Source: Paraphysoderma sedebokerense (lineage: Eukaryota; Blastocladiomycota; Physodermatomycetes; Physodermatales; Physodermataceae). Taken from it: DNA of 64,000 nucleotides. The notes beneath the pieces were generated by a model. That model had not been told where the DNA came from. It searched no databases and worked only from the letters and a program-made list of their open reading frames with translations. The stretch is taken from positions 434,001-498,000 of the forward strand of contig JAHLJZ010000002.1 of the NCBI GenBank assembly GCA_025602915.1, written 5' to 3'. Within the stretch, counting starts at the first letter, position 1, and every line of letters begins with the position of its first letter. A program made the translations under genes and the position numbers. Shown piece by piece: positions 1 through 11,100 of the stretch.

Positions 1-344
1 TTTTTGCTGTTGCTGAAGTCAAGATTGGCCAGGTATGCGATCAAGATTTTTGGAACTTGGCAATATAATTTTAACTAACCAAAAAAATAAATAAATTCAC
101 CGGCTATTTTTAGACTCACGAACATACGCATTCTCCCCCTCCTAACAAACCAGATTTGGAAACTCCGAGCGCCCCTCCCGCTTCCGAGGTCATTAAAACA
201 TCATCCGCTTTAGAGATTAAAAAGACTGCGCCAAAATCCTCCCTCCCCCCTCCTCCTCCCCCTCCAATGCGTCAGATCAGTACTAAGAAACCTGCACAAC
301 TACATGCAGACGACTTTAATAGTCGCGATCATCTTGCTTCTTAA
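1..344 (+). CDS. 3' end of an unidentified protein, polyproline tail (partial)
   Basis: Two exons are visible. The first (1-32) runs in from the left edge and reads FAVAEVKIGQ. An intron at 33-113 has a GT start, a TAACTAAC branch-like site at 71-78 and a TAG acceptor. The last exon (114-344) stays in frame to the TAA at 342-344. The tail is rich in Pro, Ser and Lys and holds a run of seven prolines near residue 55 of the last exon, a plausible SH3/profilin-type ligand. No domain is left to identify the protein. The frame is kept across the intron, so I trust it as a real gene end but give no function. Confidence 0.5.
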
Positions 345-543
345 TCATCTAAGCTTGAGCGGATATGGAAAGCTAGCCCAATAAATAAAAATACTATAAT
401 ACGTGTAGCCTCTAATGGGGCGATTAAGTAATTCTATAATTTGCAACGTTTAAGGAGCAATTAACTTTATGTCGATTAATGTATGCTTTTGATACCCATC
501 TTAATGCGATATATGTAAAATGAAGTTACAATAAATAACATAA

Positions 544-660
544 TGTCATCCTGAATGTCCTCTAAGAACGATAGGTATTACAATATTAATTCATATCGTA
601 GATTGTCATCCTGAATGTTCTTCTACAGAACATAGGGTATTACAAAATCGTTAGTGTGAT
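544..660. repeat. Hairpin-bearing ~60-bp tandem repeats, two units
   Basis: Two units begin with GTCATCCTGAATGT, followed by a short inverted repeat (for example ATGTTCT, five bases, AGAACAT) and then GGTATTACA. The same unit recurs at 1181-1350 and, in the other orientation, downstream of kinase A at 45232-45520. The stretch 345-543 just to the left holds nothing I recognise. Confidence 0.75.
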
Positions 661-780
661 AGTCAACGAGCTACCCATCCCCGACAACTGAAAATGTAGG
701 AATCAAGAAGAATTGATTCTGAAAATAGCAACGCTGAAAGTCATAGCAATATCGAAGGCTTGAACTCAGAAGAGAAGAAA
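659..780 (+). pseudogene. Fragment of the last exon of a CK1-like kinase gene
   Basis: This segment matches the middle of the last exon of kinases A (44886-45159) and B (1413-1686): the part coding for the ATPP..LK and GLNSEEKKK stretches. It carries stops in the kinase frame and is cut off at both ends. It lies in plus orientation, opposite to kinase B, and is followed by a second, longer copy at 831-1110. It looks like a decayed leftover of a former extra copy of the family. Confidence 0.6.
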
Positions 781-830
781 AAGCTCTGTCAGAACTGAAC
801 ATAATGTTAAATAACCATACAAATTCTATG

Positions 831-1110
831 TTCAATTCATCAGAGCGTCACCCTCTACTTGTTCTTTAACAACGGAGAGTTTGGATTCGAAAAGAAGCTG
901 GGATAGCGCGTATGATAATCAACGAGCTACCCCTCCGCAACAACTGAAAATGTGGGATTCGGCAAGAAGTAATTCTGAAAATAGAACGCCGAAAGTCATA
1001 GCAATATCGAACGCTTGAACTCAGAAGAGAAGAAAAAGAAGAAATTTCCGAAGATAAAGCTACCCACGGTTGGGAAAGTATCAAAGAAGATCCAAAATTT
1101 CTTTGGCAAG
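831..1110 (+). pseudogene. Broken copy of the kinase last exon plus part of its intron
   Basis: The segment resembles the last exon of kinase B and also keeps the intron sequence just upstream of it (the ATGTTCAATTCATCAG acceptor context). It was therefore copied at DNA level and not through an mRNA. Parts of SWDSAYDNQRATPPQQLK and KVSKKIQNFFGK can be read, but the frame is interrupted. Together with kinase B's own last exon (1413-1702, minus) it forms an inverted repeat of about 280 bp with a 300-bp loop. Confidence 0.65.
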
Positions 1111-1180
1111 TCACATCAATATCAACAGATTGGGCTCCGCAAAGACAAACATAGGGTATCACTAAATTAATAAATAGCAC

Positions 1181-1350
1181 TGATTGTCATCCTGAATGTT
1201 CTTCTACAGAACATAAGGTATTACAAAATCATTACATATCACTGATTGTCATCCTGAATGTCCACTAAGAACACAGGGTATTACATATTATAAATAACTA
1301 ACCAAATATCATCCTGAATGTCATCTTATAACACAGGGTTTACAAAATTT
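1181..1350. repeat. Hairpin-bearing ~60-bp tandem repeats, three units
   Basis: Three units start near 1181, 1243 and 1306. Each contains CATCCTGAATGT, then an imperfect inverted repeat, then AGGGTATTACA or a close variant. They sit just beyond the stop codon of kinase B (minus strand), in the place of its 3' UTR and flank. The five related units after kinase A occupy the same relative position. Confidence 0.75.
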
Positions 1351-1412
1351 ACGACATTGCGTGCGCAATACACTAACTTCATAACATAACGCATAACACT
1401 TCAATCGCGAGT

Positions 1413-4070
1413 TTAAAATTTGCCAAAGAAGTTTTGAATTTTCTTGGATACTTTCCCAAGCGTGCTTAGCTTTATCTTGGGGAATTTTTTCTTTTTCTCC
1501 TTTTCGGAGCTCAAGCCGTTCGATATTGCTATGACTTTCGGCGTTCTATTTTCAGAATTACTTCTTGCCGAATCCCACATTTTCAGTTGTTGCGGAGGGG
1601 TAGCTCGTTGGCTATCATACCCGCTCTCCCAGCTTCTTCTTGTATTCAAACTCTCGGTTGTTGAAGAACAAGAAGAGGGTGACACTCTGATGAATTGAAC
1701 ATAAATTTGTATGATTTTTTAACATTCTGTTCGGCTTTGACAAAGATCAGCGATGAACAATGAACGGATTATACATACCCTGGAGGATCAATGCCATCCG
1801 AAGTTGGCAGTGCCTTCTCGTCGTTGGATGGGCGGTCCGTGAGTGCTTTCTGAGCAGATTTTCCTGTAATGTGATAGTAGTATTCGGACTCATAAAACTA
1901 AACCGTTGCTCAGTCGTTTGGTCCAATATTTAAAAAGGAAGTTGAAAACGAACCTCAGACCAAATCACGACAAACCGAAGTCTACCATAAAAATGCTTCA
2001 CATAAGTAAGCGTATATTTGGCGCTCTTTTTAATAAAATTAAAAGACAATTGGTCATTTCAGAGTCGAACAGTTGTAACGGAACCGAATTTGGGGGACGA
2101 ATCATTTCACGCGTTATTCCTGAGAAAAAGGCTGTACATACCGGCATGTAAAATGGATCAATATATCTCGGGTTCTTAAAAGATTCCCCAATTATCTTGA
2201 CGATAAATCTGTTAGATCAAGTTCTAAAGCAGAAAAGCAACGGAAAATGTCAGCTTACCTGTGCGTCAAAAAAAGCGATATTGAGCCATTGGTGTATGAA
2301 CTATTTCAGTTAGGAACGCAGGCGAGTTAGATCATCCGATGAACATATTTGAGTGAAAGATAAAATTCATTAAGGTAAGTCAGCTTAAACAATACCGAAC
2401 CTGAGTGTACACAGTTTTTCCCAACACCGGATAGTTATGACTTTCAAAGTAGCGAGGGTCAACAGGAGGCAAACAAATCGTTTCGTTTGACTTTTCATGG
2501 TCACCAGGATTATCATTGACCACAATGGGCGAGACTTCGGCTGCGCAGGGAGCTATGCGAGACAGTATGAATTCCAGAGAAGCGTTCGGTGCAACTACAC
2601 TCCCTTTACAGGAAGAAGCAAGATCGGCAGTATTCGCAAGTGCAGTTGACGTGGGAGTTGAGTTCGCAGGCCAAATATCAAACTTCGTTGCATGAGTCAA
2701 TTGAGTTTGATGAGTTATATCTGTCGTTTTCTTGAACTTCAATAGTTGCTCAAAGGCTGCCGCAGTTTCAGGGTTGACTTCGAATAAGTCCGTGATGAAG
2801 TCATCGTCGTAGCCGTCGTCAAAGACCTATAAGATTAGTGGAAGTTTAAGTTAGTTTTCATGATGCAAGTACAGGTGTGTCAGGATAAAGTACTTACAAG
2901 GGTTCTGAAAACTTGATCCACTGTGAAGTTAGTATCAATAGCCACCGCAGACAAGTCTAAAGGACCTTTTGTAGAAGATCCTTCAAGGATGGTGATAATT
3001 CTTTCGTAGTTAAATTTGGTAGGATTGTCATTCTTTTGCCAGTGATTGAATTCCATGAAAATTTCATTGAGAGGTGCTATCGGTTTTGTCAGTGATTATG
3101 TGACAACTCTTGACCGAATTATCAGAATAAAAGGTCCTTACAGGGTAATACTTGAGCGAATTCATGGTTATCCCAAAAATCAATCTTTCTCTTTAGCAAA
3201 GCATTGATCACTTCAGGACAGTCCATATTTTTGTCCACTAAATCATCCCAAGGTAGGTAAGATTTGGTGAGACGGAACATCGTGTAATACCAACTTTCAA
3301 CATCATCGTCGGTGGTGGCATCTAAACCAAGTCAAGTCAGTGAGTAAGAGAAGAGCTAGTATCAAGCTAACAGGTAATCGATTGCTTCGTACTCATGTGG
3401 TTATGAGCATTTCGGCTCAGATAAGCGAATGTACCACCCATGGGAGCTTGGTCCGTTGTCAGTCCCGAGCAGCCATAGTCAGTCATGAAAATCTCCCCGG
3501 TCTTCTGACAACAGAGAATATTATTGTGTTTAATGTCGCCATGTAACACACCGGCGGAATGGATGTGGTATAGAGTTCTCACTTTAAGAGATGTGTTTAA
3601 GTGAAGGATGGATGGAAGAGAAGTCAAAGGGAAGATAGTGACTTACAGGTTTTCGCACCGATGTGACACAGCTCATCCAACGACAAAGGTCTAGCTTTTG
3701 CCAAATCAGCCAAGCTAGGACCAATGTATGGCAACACCAATAAGTCTACATTCTGCAATTCTTCTACTGCAATGGCTTGGGCGACACCGGCTACATGTAG
3801 AAGCCATAGTTGGAAGGGATTTTCATCAAGTATTTCGGAACGTATTGAAAAACTTACGAATGCCTCTAAGACGGTTGTAAATTTCTTTCTCATGAAACAA
3901 TGTCCGTACTACGCCATCTTGTTTCAGTTCGAACTTCAAAGCAACATCAATGTTGCCAACCATCGTTTTACCAAAATGGACACAACCGAAGGCACCTTGC
4001 CCCAGCTTTTGAAGTACTCGGAAGTAACCACGCCGACGACGGGGGGTATATGAACCTTGTATTTCCCCAT
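1413..4070 (-). CDS. CK1-like protein kinase B
   Basis: A casein-kinase-1-like Ser/Thr kinase of about 585 residues. Exons on the minus strand: ~4070-3858, 3790-3647, 3581-3393, 3321-3142, 3076-2898, 2826-2401, 2300-2259, 1897-1779 and 1686-1413; all phases agree. Seen: glycine loop GQGAFG, VALK lysine, HGDIKHNNIL catalytic loop, TDYG in place of DFG, and a CK1-type DDDVESWYYT helix. The HRD arginine is replaced by Gly, so it would be a non-RD kinase or a weakly active one. After the kinase domain comes a C-terminal region shared only with kinase A, ending in the basic peptide KVSKKIQNFFGKF. The start is unsettled: the only nearby ATG (4070) is out of frame with the kinase domain unless a roughly 50-nt intron removes the segment before LGQGAFG. 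PPOX lies about 230 bp upstream on the same strand. Substrates are unknown. Confidence 0.8.
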
Positions 4071-4302
4071 CCTTTAGAAGAGTTTTTTGGGGGTGTGATA
4101 GAGAGAATGAGAGCGACTATCAGTGGATAGATGAGGGGGAATTCGGGAGGAAAGAAAATCGAGCGATGAGATTGCGAATCCTTCCTTCTTGATGATATGC
4201 AGAAAGGAGACGCGTTTTCCTTCCATCTCAATCGGGCCACAAAGTTGAATAAGAAAGAAGGTCTTATTCTCAAAAGTCATGAAGAAAGGTTCAAATAAAG
4301 CT

Positions 4303-6195
4303 TTATTTGACATTTCCGGCCAATTTATCGCACACATCTAGACTAGTCTTGACGCAATCATTGACACCGACTCCATTGACCCAACTTCCTGTTACACTCA
4401 CCAATCCTTTGAACTCATCATCCAAACAAGATCTGATCTTGTCCATCCTTTCTCCATACCCTACCTCAAACTGCGGTATGCAACTATTTTGCATTACTGT
4501 ATTCACATACGCGGGTTCCACAAAATCAGGAATTTCTACATACTTCTTAACTATTTGTATAGCCCTATTCTTTATTTCATCGCGGTATTTCTCAGAATTT
4601 AGGTCATTTTGAGATATACCCAAAGAGCCAAACAAATGACCACCCATCATAACTGTATATTTCCTGACCTGATCTTCGTGGCGACCTCTGGACATCCCAG
4701 CAGTAGAGTCGAAAATTATACCAAGTAATAATGGATCCGTATCATTCGTTCGGTTCAATGGCGCAAGTGCACCAAAGCCATTAGAGAGAGCAAGCGAATG
4801 CAGCGGTAGAGAAGCTCGAGGAAAAACTAAGTTTGTGACTGCAACCGTGACATACGGAATTGCAGACAAGAGTGACGAAAGATTCGGCGAGGCGGGCTGG
4901 ACTAGGGCAGATAGAGCTTGTGTGGACAGTGAAGAGACGACATGATCCGCCACAATTGATTCTTTTTGATTTTGTATCTGAAGCTATTGCAATAGAATAT
5001 GTCAATCAGAATAATATCATTTGGCGCCAAAGAAAGGACTTAAAAGGTGTGAAAGGTAAAATGAGGAATAAGCACAACCAAAGGGTACCTTCACTTTTCC
5101 ATTTTCAATCTCTAACTTATTGCATTGGTTACCCATCATGAATTTCACATTTGTTTTACTTCTTAATTCACTTTCCAACCTTTTCACGATAGCTTCCAGC
5201 CCGCCTTGCAAGGTATATACACTACTTCCTTTCAAAGAATTCCATAATTCCGCGGTTTCCTTCCTCTCCAGTAGAGCGCTTAAACGCCTCTCCTCGTCTA
5301 ATTGCTTATCACTTTTCTTTCTTCTGAGAGCACTCATAACCATTCCCGCCAACACACTACCGTACTTGGATTCTAAAGGCGGCAAAACCGAGAGAGTCGA
5401 ATTGATACTCAATTTCCGTACATCTCCTGCCCAAATTCCATGAATCACTCCGGAAACGACGTTGTTTGACAAGCGTTCTCCAAATCGTCTTTTCATAAAA
5501 GAGTGTATGGATTCGTCATTCACCGGGCTCGACATCCGAGATCGAAAGGGTTCGGATAGAATGTCAGTCAGGACACCAAAAAATGGTGAATCCTTATTGA
5601 CCGTATTAGAAATAAACTCCGATATTGTTGTCGGTACTTTGTGTATATTACGGTTATATATTATGTATCTGTTTTTAGCGCTTGGGGAGTACGAAGGGAC
5701 GGAAACGATCGAGGATGATAAGTTGAGTCGTGATAACTTCGGCAATTGAATGTATTCGAAGATATTAAAATCAAAACAATTGAAAAAAAGATCACAACGT
5801 TAGCCTTATTATACATATATTTCTACGACCCATTCGTCTGGGTTGTTGAGTAGTTGAGATGGAATATCCATTGAAATCGGCCTTTAATGTAAGGAAGGAG
5901 CGGCCGTGGAAACTACAGCTAAGCCTTGTAAAACCATAAATCAGCAATATTTATATTTTAAAGTACATACCAAATCAACCATAGCACAACTAGCCACACC
6001 TTTTGGTCTAATAGTTCTTGGGCCCTTTTCCACAGTGACCCCATCCACTTGTTCTGAATGAATCCATCCACCGAGCCGCCTTGAACCTTCGATCAAGGTA
6101 ATTTCGGCGTTGGGCAATCGGGTAGATAAATAGTACGCAGAAGAGAGACCGGATATACCTCCACCCAGAACGGCGACTGAACGAGGCTGTGCCAT
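4303..6195 (-). CDS. HEM14: Protoporphyrinogen oxidase
   Basis: Oxidises protoporphyrinogen IX to protoporphyrin IX, the next-to-last step of heme synthesis, normally on the mitochondrial inner membrane. Exons 6195-5971, 5736-5089 and 4977-4303 give 515 residues, usual for the family. Seen: an N-terminal FAD dinucleotide motif (VAVLGGGISGLSSAYYL), then GGWIHSE and EKGPRTIRP, then SPSAKNRY in exon 2, and C-terminal CIPQFEVGYGERM and LVSVTGSWVNGVGVNDCV, all typical of PPOX. The FAD motif starts only about six residues after the Met, so there is no classic presequence, as in other PPOX proteins with internal targeting. The first intron is long for this window (234 bp). Identification is firm from the ends and middle. 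Confidence 0.93.
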
Positions 6196-6556
6196 AAGTT
6201 AAAATTTTGGATGTAGACAATTGAAGAGGGGCCAGATCAACAAGGTACGCTCGGGTGGTCAATGTCTGCCTTTTAAAGTTCAAAATAGACGGCGACCTTT
6301 GTTGAAGCGAATAAACGAGGATGCACACTCAGAAACCTGGCATCAATTTCACCATTAATTATGCCCCAACGGTTTGCCACCTTGCTGAATCTGGCCTCGA
6401 CACAATTGGTATTTATCTAAATTTTATTTAAGTTTATAATTACTTTCACTCTGACATAAACGAAAAGAGTCAGCGAAAACAATATAATCTGCAGATTTTA
6501 GTCCGCCTGTACACTCTAAGCCCAATGGTCGTGCTCGTAATCATATAGTCTAAACT
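6196..6556. other. Intergenic, PPOX upstream region
   Basis: This is the 5' flank of PPOX and the 3' flank of the SNARE gene. An open frame of about 100 codons reaching into it (6008-6328, minus) is a shadow of PPOX exon 1. I see no other gene or clear signal. Confidence 0.5.
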
Positions 6557-7785
6557 TTATCCTTTTCCGACGGTGGAAGCTGTGAAAATGTAAGAAGATT
6601 TTTAAGACAGATTATTAGTCGTCAGTGAGAATCTGCAGTGTAATGGAAACATCAACTAACCAACGATGATGATGATCAATAAGATAACTACAGCAGCGAT
6701 CATAAGGCGAAGCTTCATATCCTATATCGTCAAGACAGTCCGACATCAGACAGCACATGCGGAGGAAGAGTTAATAAGTCGTATGTAGGTAAGGTGAGAG
6801 TAAAATGTAGAAGTGTAAAAATACAGAACAAAGAAAAGGTGAACATGTTAGCAATTGCTTTATAAATATGCGTATTTCGGCATCAATCTTCTATCATATG
6901 CGGCTATCAACCTCCGCCTCTACTTCCAGTAAGAAAGTCTGTTAAAGGACAGTGAAGTCGTACCTTCCACCACATTTGCTTTCTCACTTTGGTTGCACCT
7001 TTCTTAAACTGCATTGAGCTTTGCTGTAAATCCTCTATTTGAGACAACCATCACATATTTGAATTACCCGAAGCCAGACGGGTCCGCAGTGTGTAGTTAT
7101 TGTATTACGGTATGCCGGTCGCAAAAATGGGAACATTCGTTACATTCGATACGGCAATGGGTGTGGTGAAAAGGGTATCGAGAGACGATTTCAAATTGGT
7201 CACGAAATTAAGATCCATCGCGTTATCCAGTCGTTACAAAATAAGGAAAGACGAAACACCAGAAATTTATAAATATAACGGGTTAGTATCTATCATATGC
7301 TCGACAATATGAGAAGAGCCTTCAAGTGGTAATCCGATAAAATGACGCACACATGAAACCCATGCCATGCATCATTTGAACGGATACTTTTTTAAAACCA
7401 ATTCATAACATTCGTTCATAATCTTTCTCTCTTGCTGACTTGACCCAAAAACAAGCAAGAATATTGCTTGAAAACGAAAAAAAAAATTACGCACCAGTTT
7501 TATTAGCCAAACTATCCAACTTTTCACCTCTTTCCATCACTTTTTCGATATTATTCTGCATAATTCCAACAACTTCGTTCACCTGAGCTTGAACTTGATG
7601 AGTTTTATTGGGACTAGCGGCAGCATTTGGGTCTGGGTTAACTGGAGGCCTGTTATAGAGAATTAAATATACGAGCAAAGAAAAGAATGAACGAGTTGGC
7701 GAGGATGAGGAGAAACGATGAGATGAGGTTAGTGGGGAGATACAAGAGCTACAAAGGGTTAAAAGACTTGTGACGATGAGTACAT
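6557..7785 (-). CDS. R-SNARE, synaptobrevin/VAMP (Snc1-like)
   Basis: A vesicle SNARE that pairs with plasma-membrane or endosomal Q-SNAREs in secretory vesicle fusion. Exons on the minus strand: 7649-7495, 7034-6964, 6721-6661 and 6579-6557, plus a short first exon whose ATG is probably at 7785. Seen: the SNARE heptads from VQAQVNEVVGIMQNNIEKVMERG, shown here only in part (VNEVVGIMQNN, VMERGEKLDSL) with the zero-layer Arg, then QFKKGATKVRKQMWWK just before the membrane. A single C-terminal anchor follows (LMIAAVVILLIIIIV), then a short luminal tail ending VGKG. Length is about 115 residues, normal for Snc/VAMP2. I chose the GTGCGT donor at 7494 because it restores the family's reading through NKTEDLQQSS. 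The exact N terminus is uncertain. Confidence 0.9.
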
Positions 7786-8151
7786 TTTGATGGATAGTTC
7801 CTAAGTATATAAAGGGTCGAATATAATGCGCTAAGAATGTATTCAAAATAGTTTCCACAAATTTATAACGAAGATGGAATGTCGGCTGACTTGGTGACGA
7901 GAGGTTTCGATGGTTCGTTCGCGTCGCGGAATTCTCCATCAATGCGCAACTGACGGGCCAGGGGGAATAATGGAGAGTTCGGAAATGGCCCATGAAAAGT
8001 TATGCTTATCAGCTCACTTTCATAGTTATCAGTTCCCACCGACCGCCAATATAAAGGATTGGATATCTATTTGATTAGTGTAACCGGTCTTTACGTATCA
8101 ACACTTTTATTGGGCATTTCTTCGTTTACAATCTATCCTCTCTCGGCAGAT
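7786..8151. other. Intergenic, SNARE upstream region
   Basis: This 366-bp stretch separates the SNARE start from the stop of the PPR-like gene; both genes are on the minus strand. It holds no supported gene. Open frames crossing it on either strand have no family resemblance. Confidence 0.45.
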
Positions 8152-11100
8152 TTACTCTATCAACCAATTCAACAATCCTATTTTTCCTTTTCTAACTACC
8201 TCTTCAATATGCTTTACACTTTTACCACGAAGCAATTCATGTTGGGTGTTTGTATCCAGTGAATTCAAAAAATCTAATAGCGAACAAGTCTCGTCTTGTT
8301 CGGAATTCGGTATCTCCACATCAAATGGTTCAGAAGAGGAAACAAGTGATCGGCATCGGATGAGAGAATACAACAAAATATACAGGGTTTGGCGTGATAG
8401 CGGAATTGGAAGGAGCGGCGACGACCAGAAGAGAGTAGAAGATGAATCACTCTGCACTTGATTCGGATAATCCAATGTACTCGAATTGTCAAACACAGAA
8501 GATGTCGATTGAGGACCCAGTTTGCCACTTTGACAACCAAATCCAACCACTCCAACTCCTTCATTGTCTTTCGTTCCTGAAGCCACATTCTTCCAGCCTT
8601 TTGTAGCCTCTCCTTTCTTTGATCGGACTGTAACGAAACTTGATTCTGCCTCACTGTACAAGTTGCTCCAATTTTTCACTATACTTTCCCATTTTCCAGT
8701 AACGAACAAACATCGCCAAAGCAACCACAAACTTTTTCCATCCCATTTAACTTGCCAATCTTCAAATAAATCCCAGACCTGCAGAGACATATTCTCCTTG
8801 CGATGCCATAGAGCATAGAATAACAGGTAATTGAATGTCGTCGTATCTGGGCGGATATTGAGATGGCGAAAGAGATCCAAAAAGTCGAGCGGGCGAGATG
8901 AAAACGCAGACGAGAATGTTTGCGCCCTAAAAGTTTGATCAGGACAAATCGATGCGGAAAGAGACGATGAAGCCGGCTGTAATTCAGTGGAAATATGTTG
9001 GTGATTTTCGGAAGAGGCTGAAACGGACGATAACCAAGATATCTGTTCTGTATGGTTTGCCAGTGTATTGGCAGGGGTATAAACGTACACACCCAATAGA
9101 TGATTTAAATACTTTGTATCTGGCTCAATTCCCATATTTGCATTTCCATTTCGTCTTTCCTTATCACCCCTGCATCCGATAACAAAGTCGGCGGCACGAA
9201 ACACTTCATTGTAAAATCCGCTTTGACAAAGCTTTCTACTCAAAATTGTTAATGTCGTGATATCAAGTTTCTGGCTAATTTGAGGGCAGAAAACTACAAG
9301 ATCGATCAACCGATGTAGGCGATGAGCCGGAAGTGTATGAACTAGACTGGTGAAATGAGACCTTAAGAGTGAAGAATAAAGATTTAGGGACGGTCGAGAA
9401 AGGGAATCAAGGGGTATTAGTTGCGAAGGAATTGACGGATCGGCAGAGGAATGAATATGAGGTGGTTCGAAAAGCAGATCAATAGTCTTAGCCACTTGTC
9501 CAATATCAATTTGAGTTCCAACCATTGAATGCAAAAAAGGCAGATACATCGGTTCAGTCGACGGCCTAAATAAATTTGCATCTGCTTTATACTGTTTCAA
9601 ATTCAATAGGAATTTGGAAGCAGTCAAAGGGGACTTTTGAGACGCAAGATAATTGATAGTGAGCGCATAGAATTCTGGATCTACATGAAGATACTCGGGT
9701 GGTATGGTACGATGAAACGGAAACACGAAATCGTCTAGAAATCGGAAAAAGTGATGAGGAGATCTCAGCTGGTTATGAAGCGATACTAATGAAATAAGGA
9801 TCTTCCTTTTTGTCTCGTCGTTAATGTCTTTGGGGCCAGGGATAGTGTCGGCTGCACTCTGATCGTTCGTCATTCCGAATCCATGTCTAAGATATCTACA
9901 TTCTAGACCCTCGTAGCACTCTATTGCATCGTTTCTGAACCCAAATTTCAAAAACGTTTTCGTCAAGATGAGGAAACTTCGAACGTCCAATTCAATGCCA
10001 CTTTCATTCGCCATTTTCAATAGATTGTATATTAAGCTTGATTCAAATTTCTCAGCTCTGGATAAAGAAAGTAACGCCAAATTCAGAGTCTTCGTATTCA
10101 ATGCAGCACTCATTTCTTCCATTCCGCGAATGATATCCTGTACTAATTCGATTTGATTTGGGTGGCGATACAGTTCTCTTGATGCAGTGAGGAGGTAGTT
10201 GAAGTCTTTGTCAATTAAGTTGGGATAGGAAAGTAACGCTCGACACAGATTAAATAGTTTTTTATCTCGATGGCAGGAGTATGGTTTGGCTTTGTACCTA
10301 ATAATTAATTGTCGTAAAGTCGCGGGATGGATGAAATGAGTAGGATTTGTTTTCGATTGTATTTTTAGAAAACATTGATACGCCTTAGATAGATTGCGGT
10401 TGACTAATGATTTGGATGGCGGATAAGAGAATTTGAGAAGGGATTCGAGACGGAGAGTGTAGTTATGTAATGTTAGTCGAAGGGTATTGGAAATCGGAGC
10501 ATCTTTGGTCGCGGCGAGTATTCGTGATCGGGTAGACAGTTTTTTTGAGCTATAAACCTGTCCACCATCTGCGGTGGGATTTGATAATGCTAACAATCTG
10601 TTGATATATCGAGATCCCGAACCATCCTGATTTATATTGACGCTTCGCAGATTCTCACCAACTTGAATTTCATTTAACCCACCCATATCTTCCTCCACTA
10701 TCGCAATATCATCGTTTCCTTTTATCTTCACTCTAACCTTACCCGTGTTTTCACTACCAACCGCAACACTGGAACCACTCCTGTTCTTCCAAGCCTTGAT
10801 CTGAACCATACTGGCAGTATTGTACTGTCTCCGACACTCGATTCCAGAGCCGCCCATGTATCGTCCCTCCTGATCAATAAGCTTACCCAAAACCATCTGG
10901 ACCAACCCATTCTGAGGTACTCCTACCGTACCTGCAATCCGTTGCAACGTATGAAAGCGAGTGCGATAATGAATACTATTTCGGCGAATACGTAGAGAAG
11001 ACAGGATTTGGGATGGCTTAAGATGAATACTGTTTATTTCTTTCGACCGAATTTGGGTATATAATGATGTTGTAGGTGTCGGGATAGAGATGTATTTGGA

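Noticed and set aside
7487-7993. Long N-terminal extension of the SNARE frame (168 codons)
   Set aside because: The upstream part has no resemblance to R-SNAREs, and a good acceptor at 7650-7652 marks the true exon edge.
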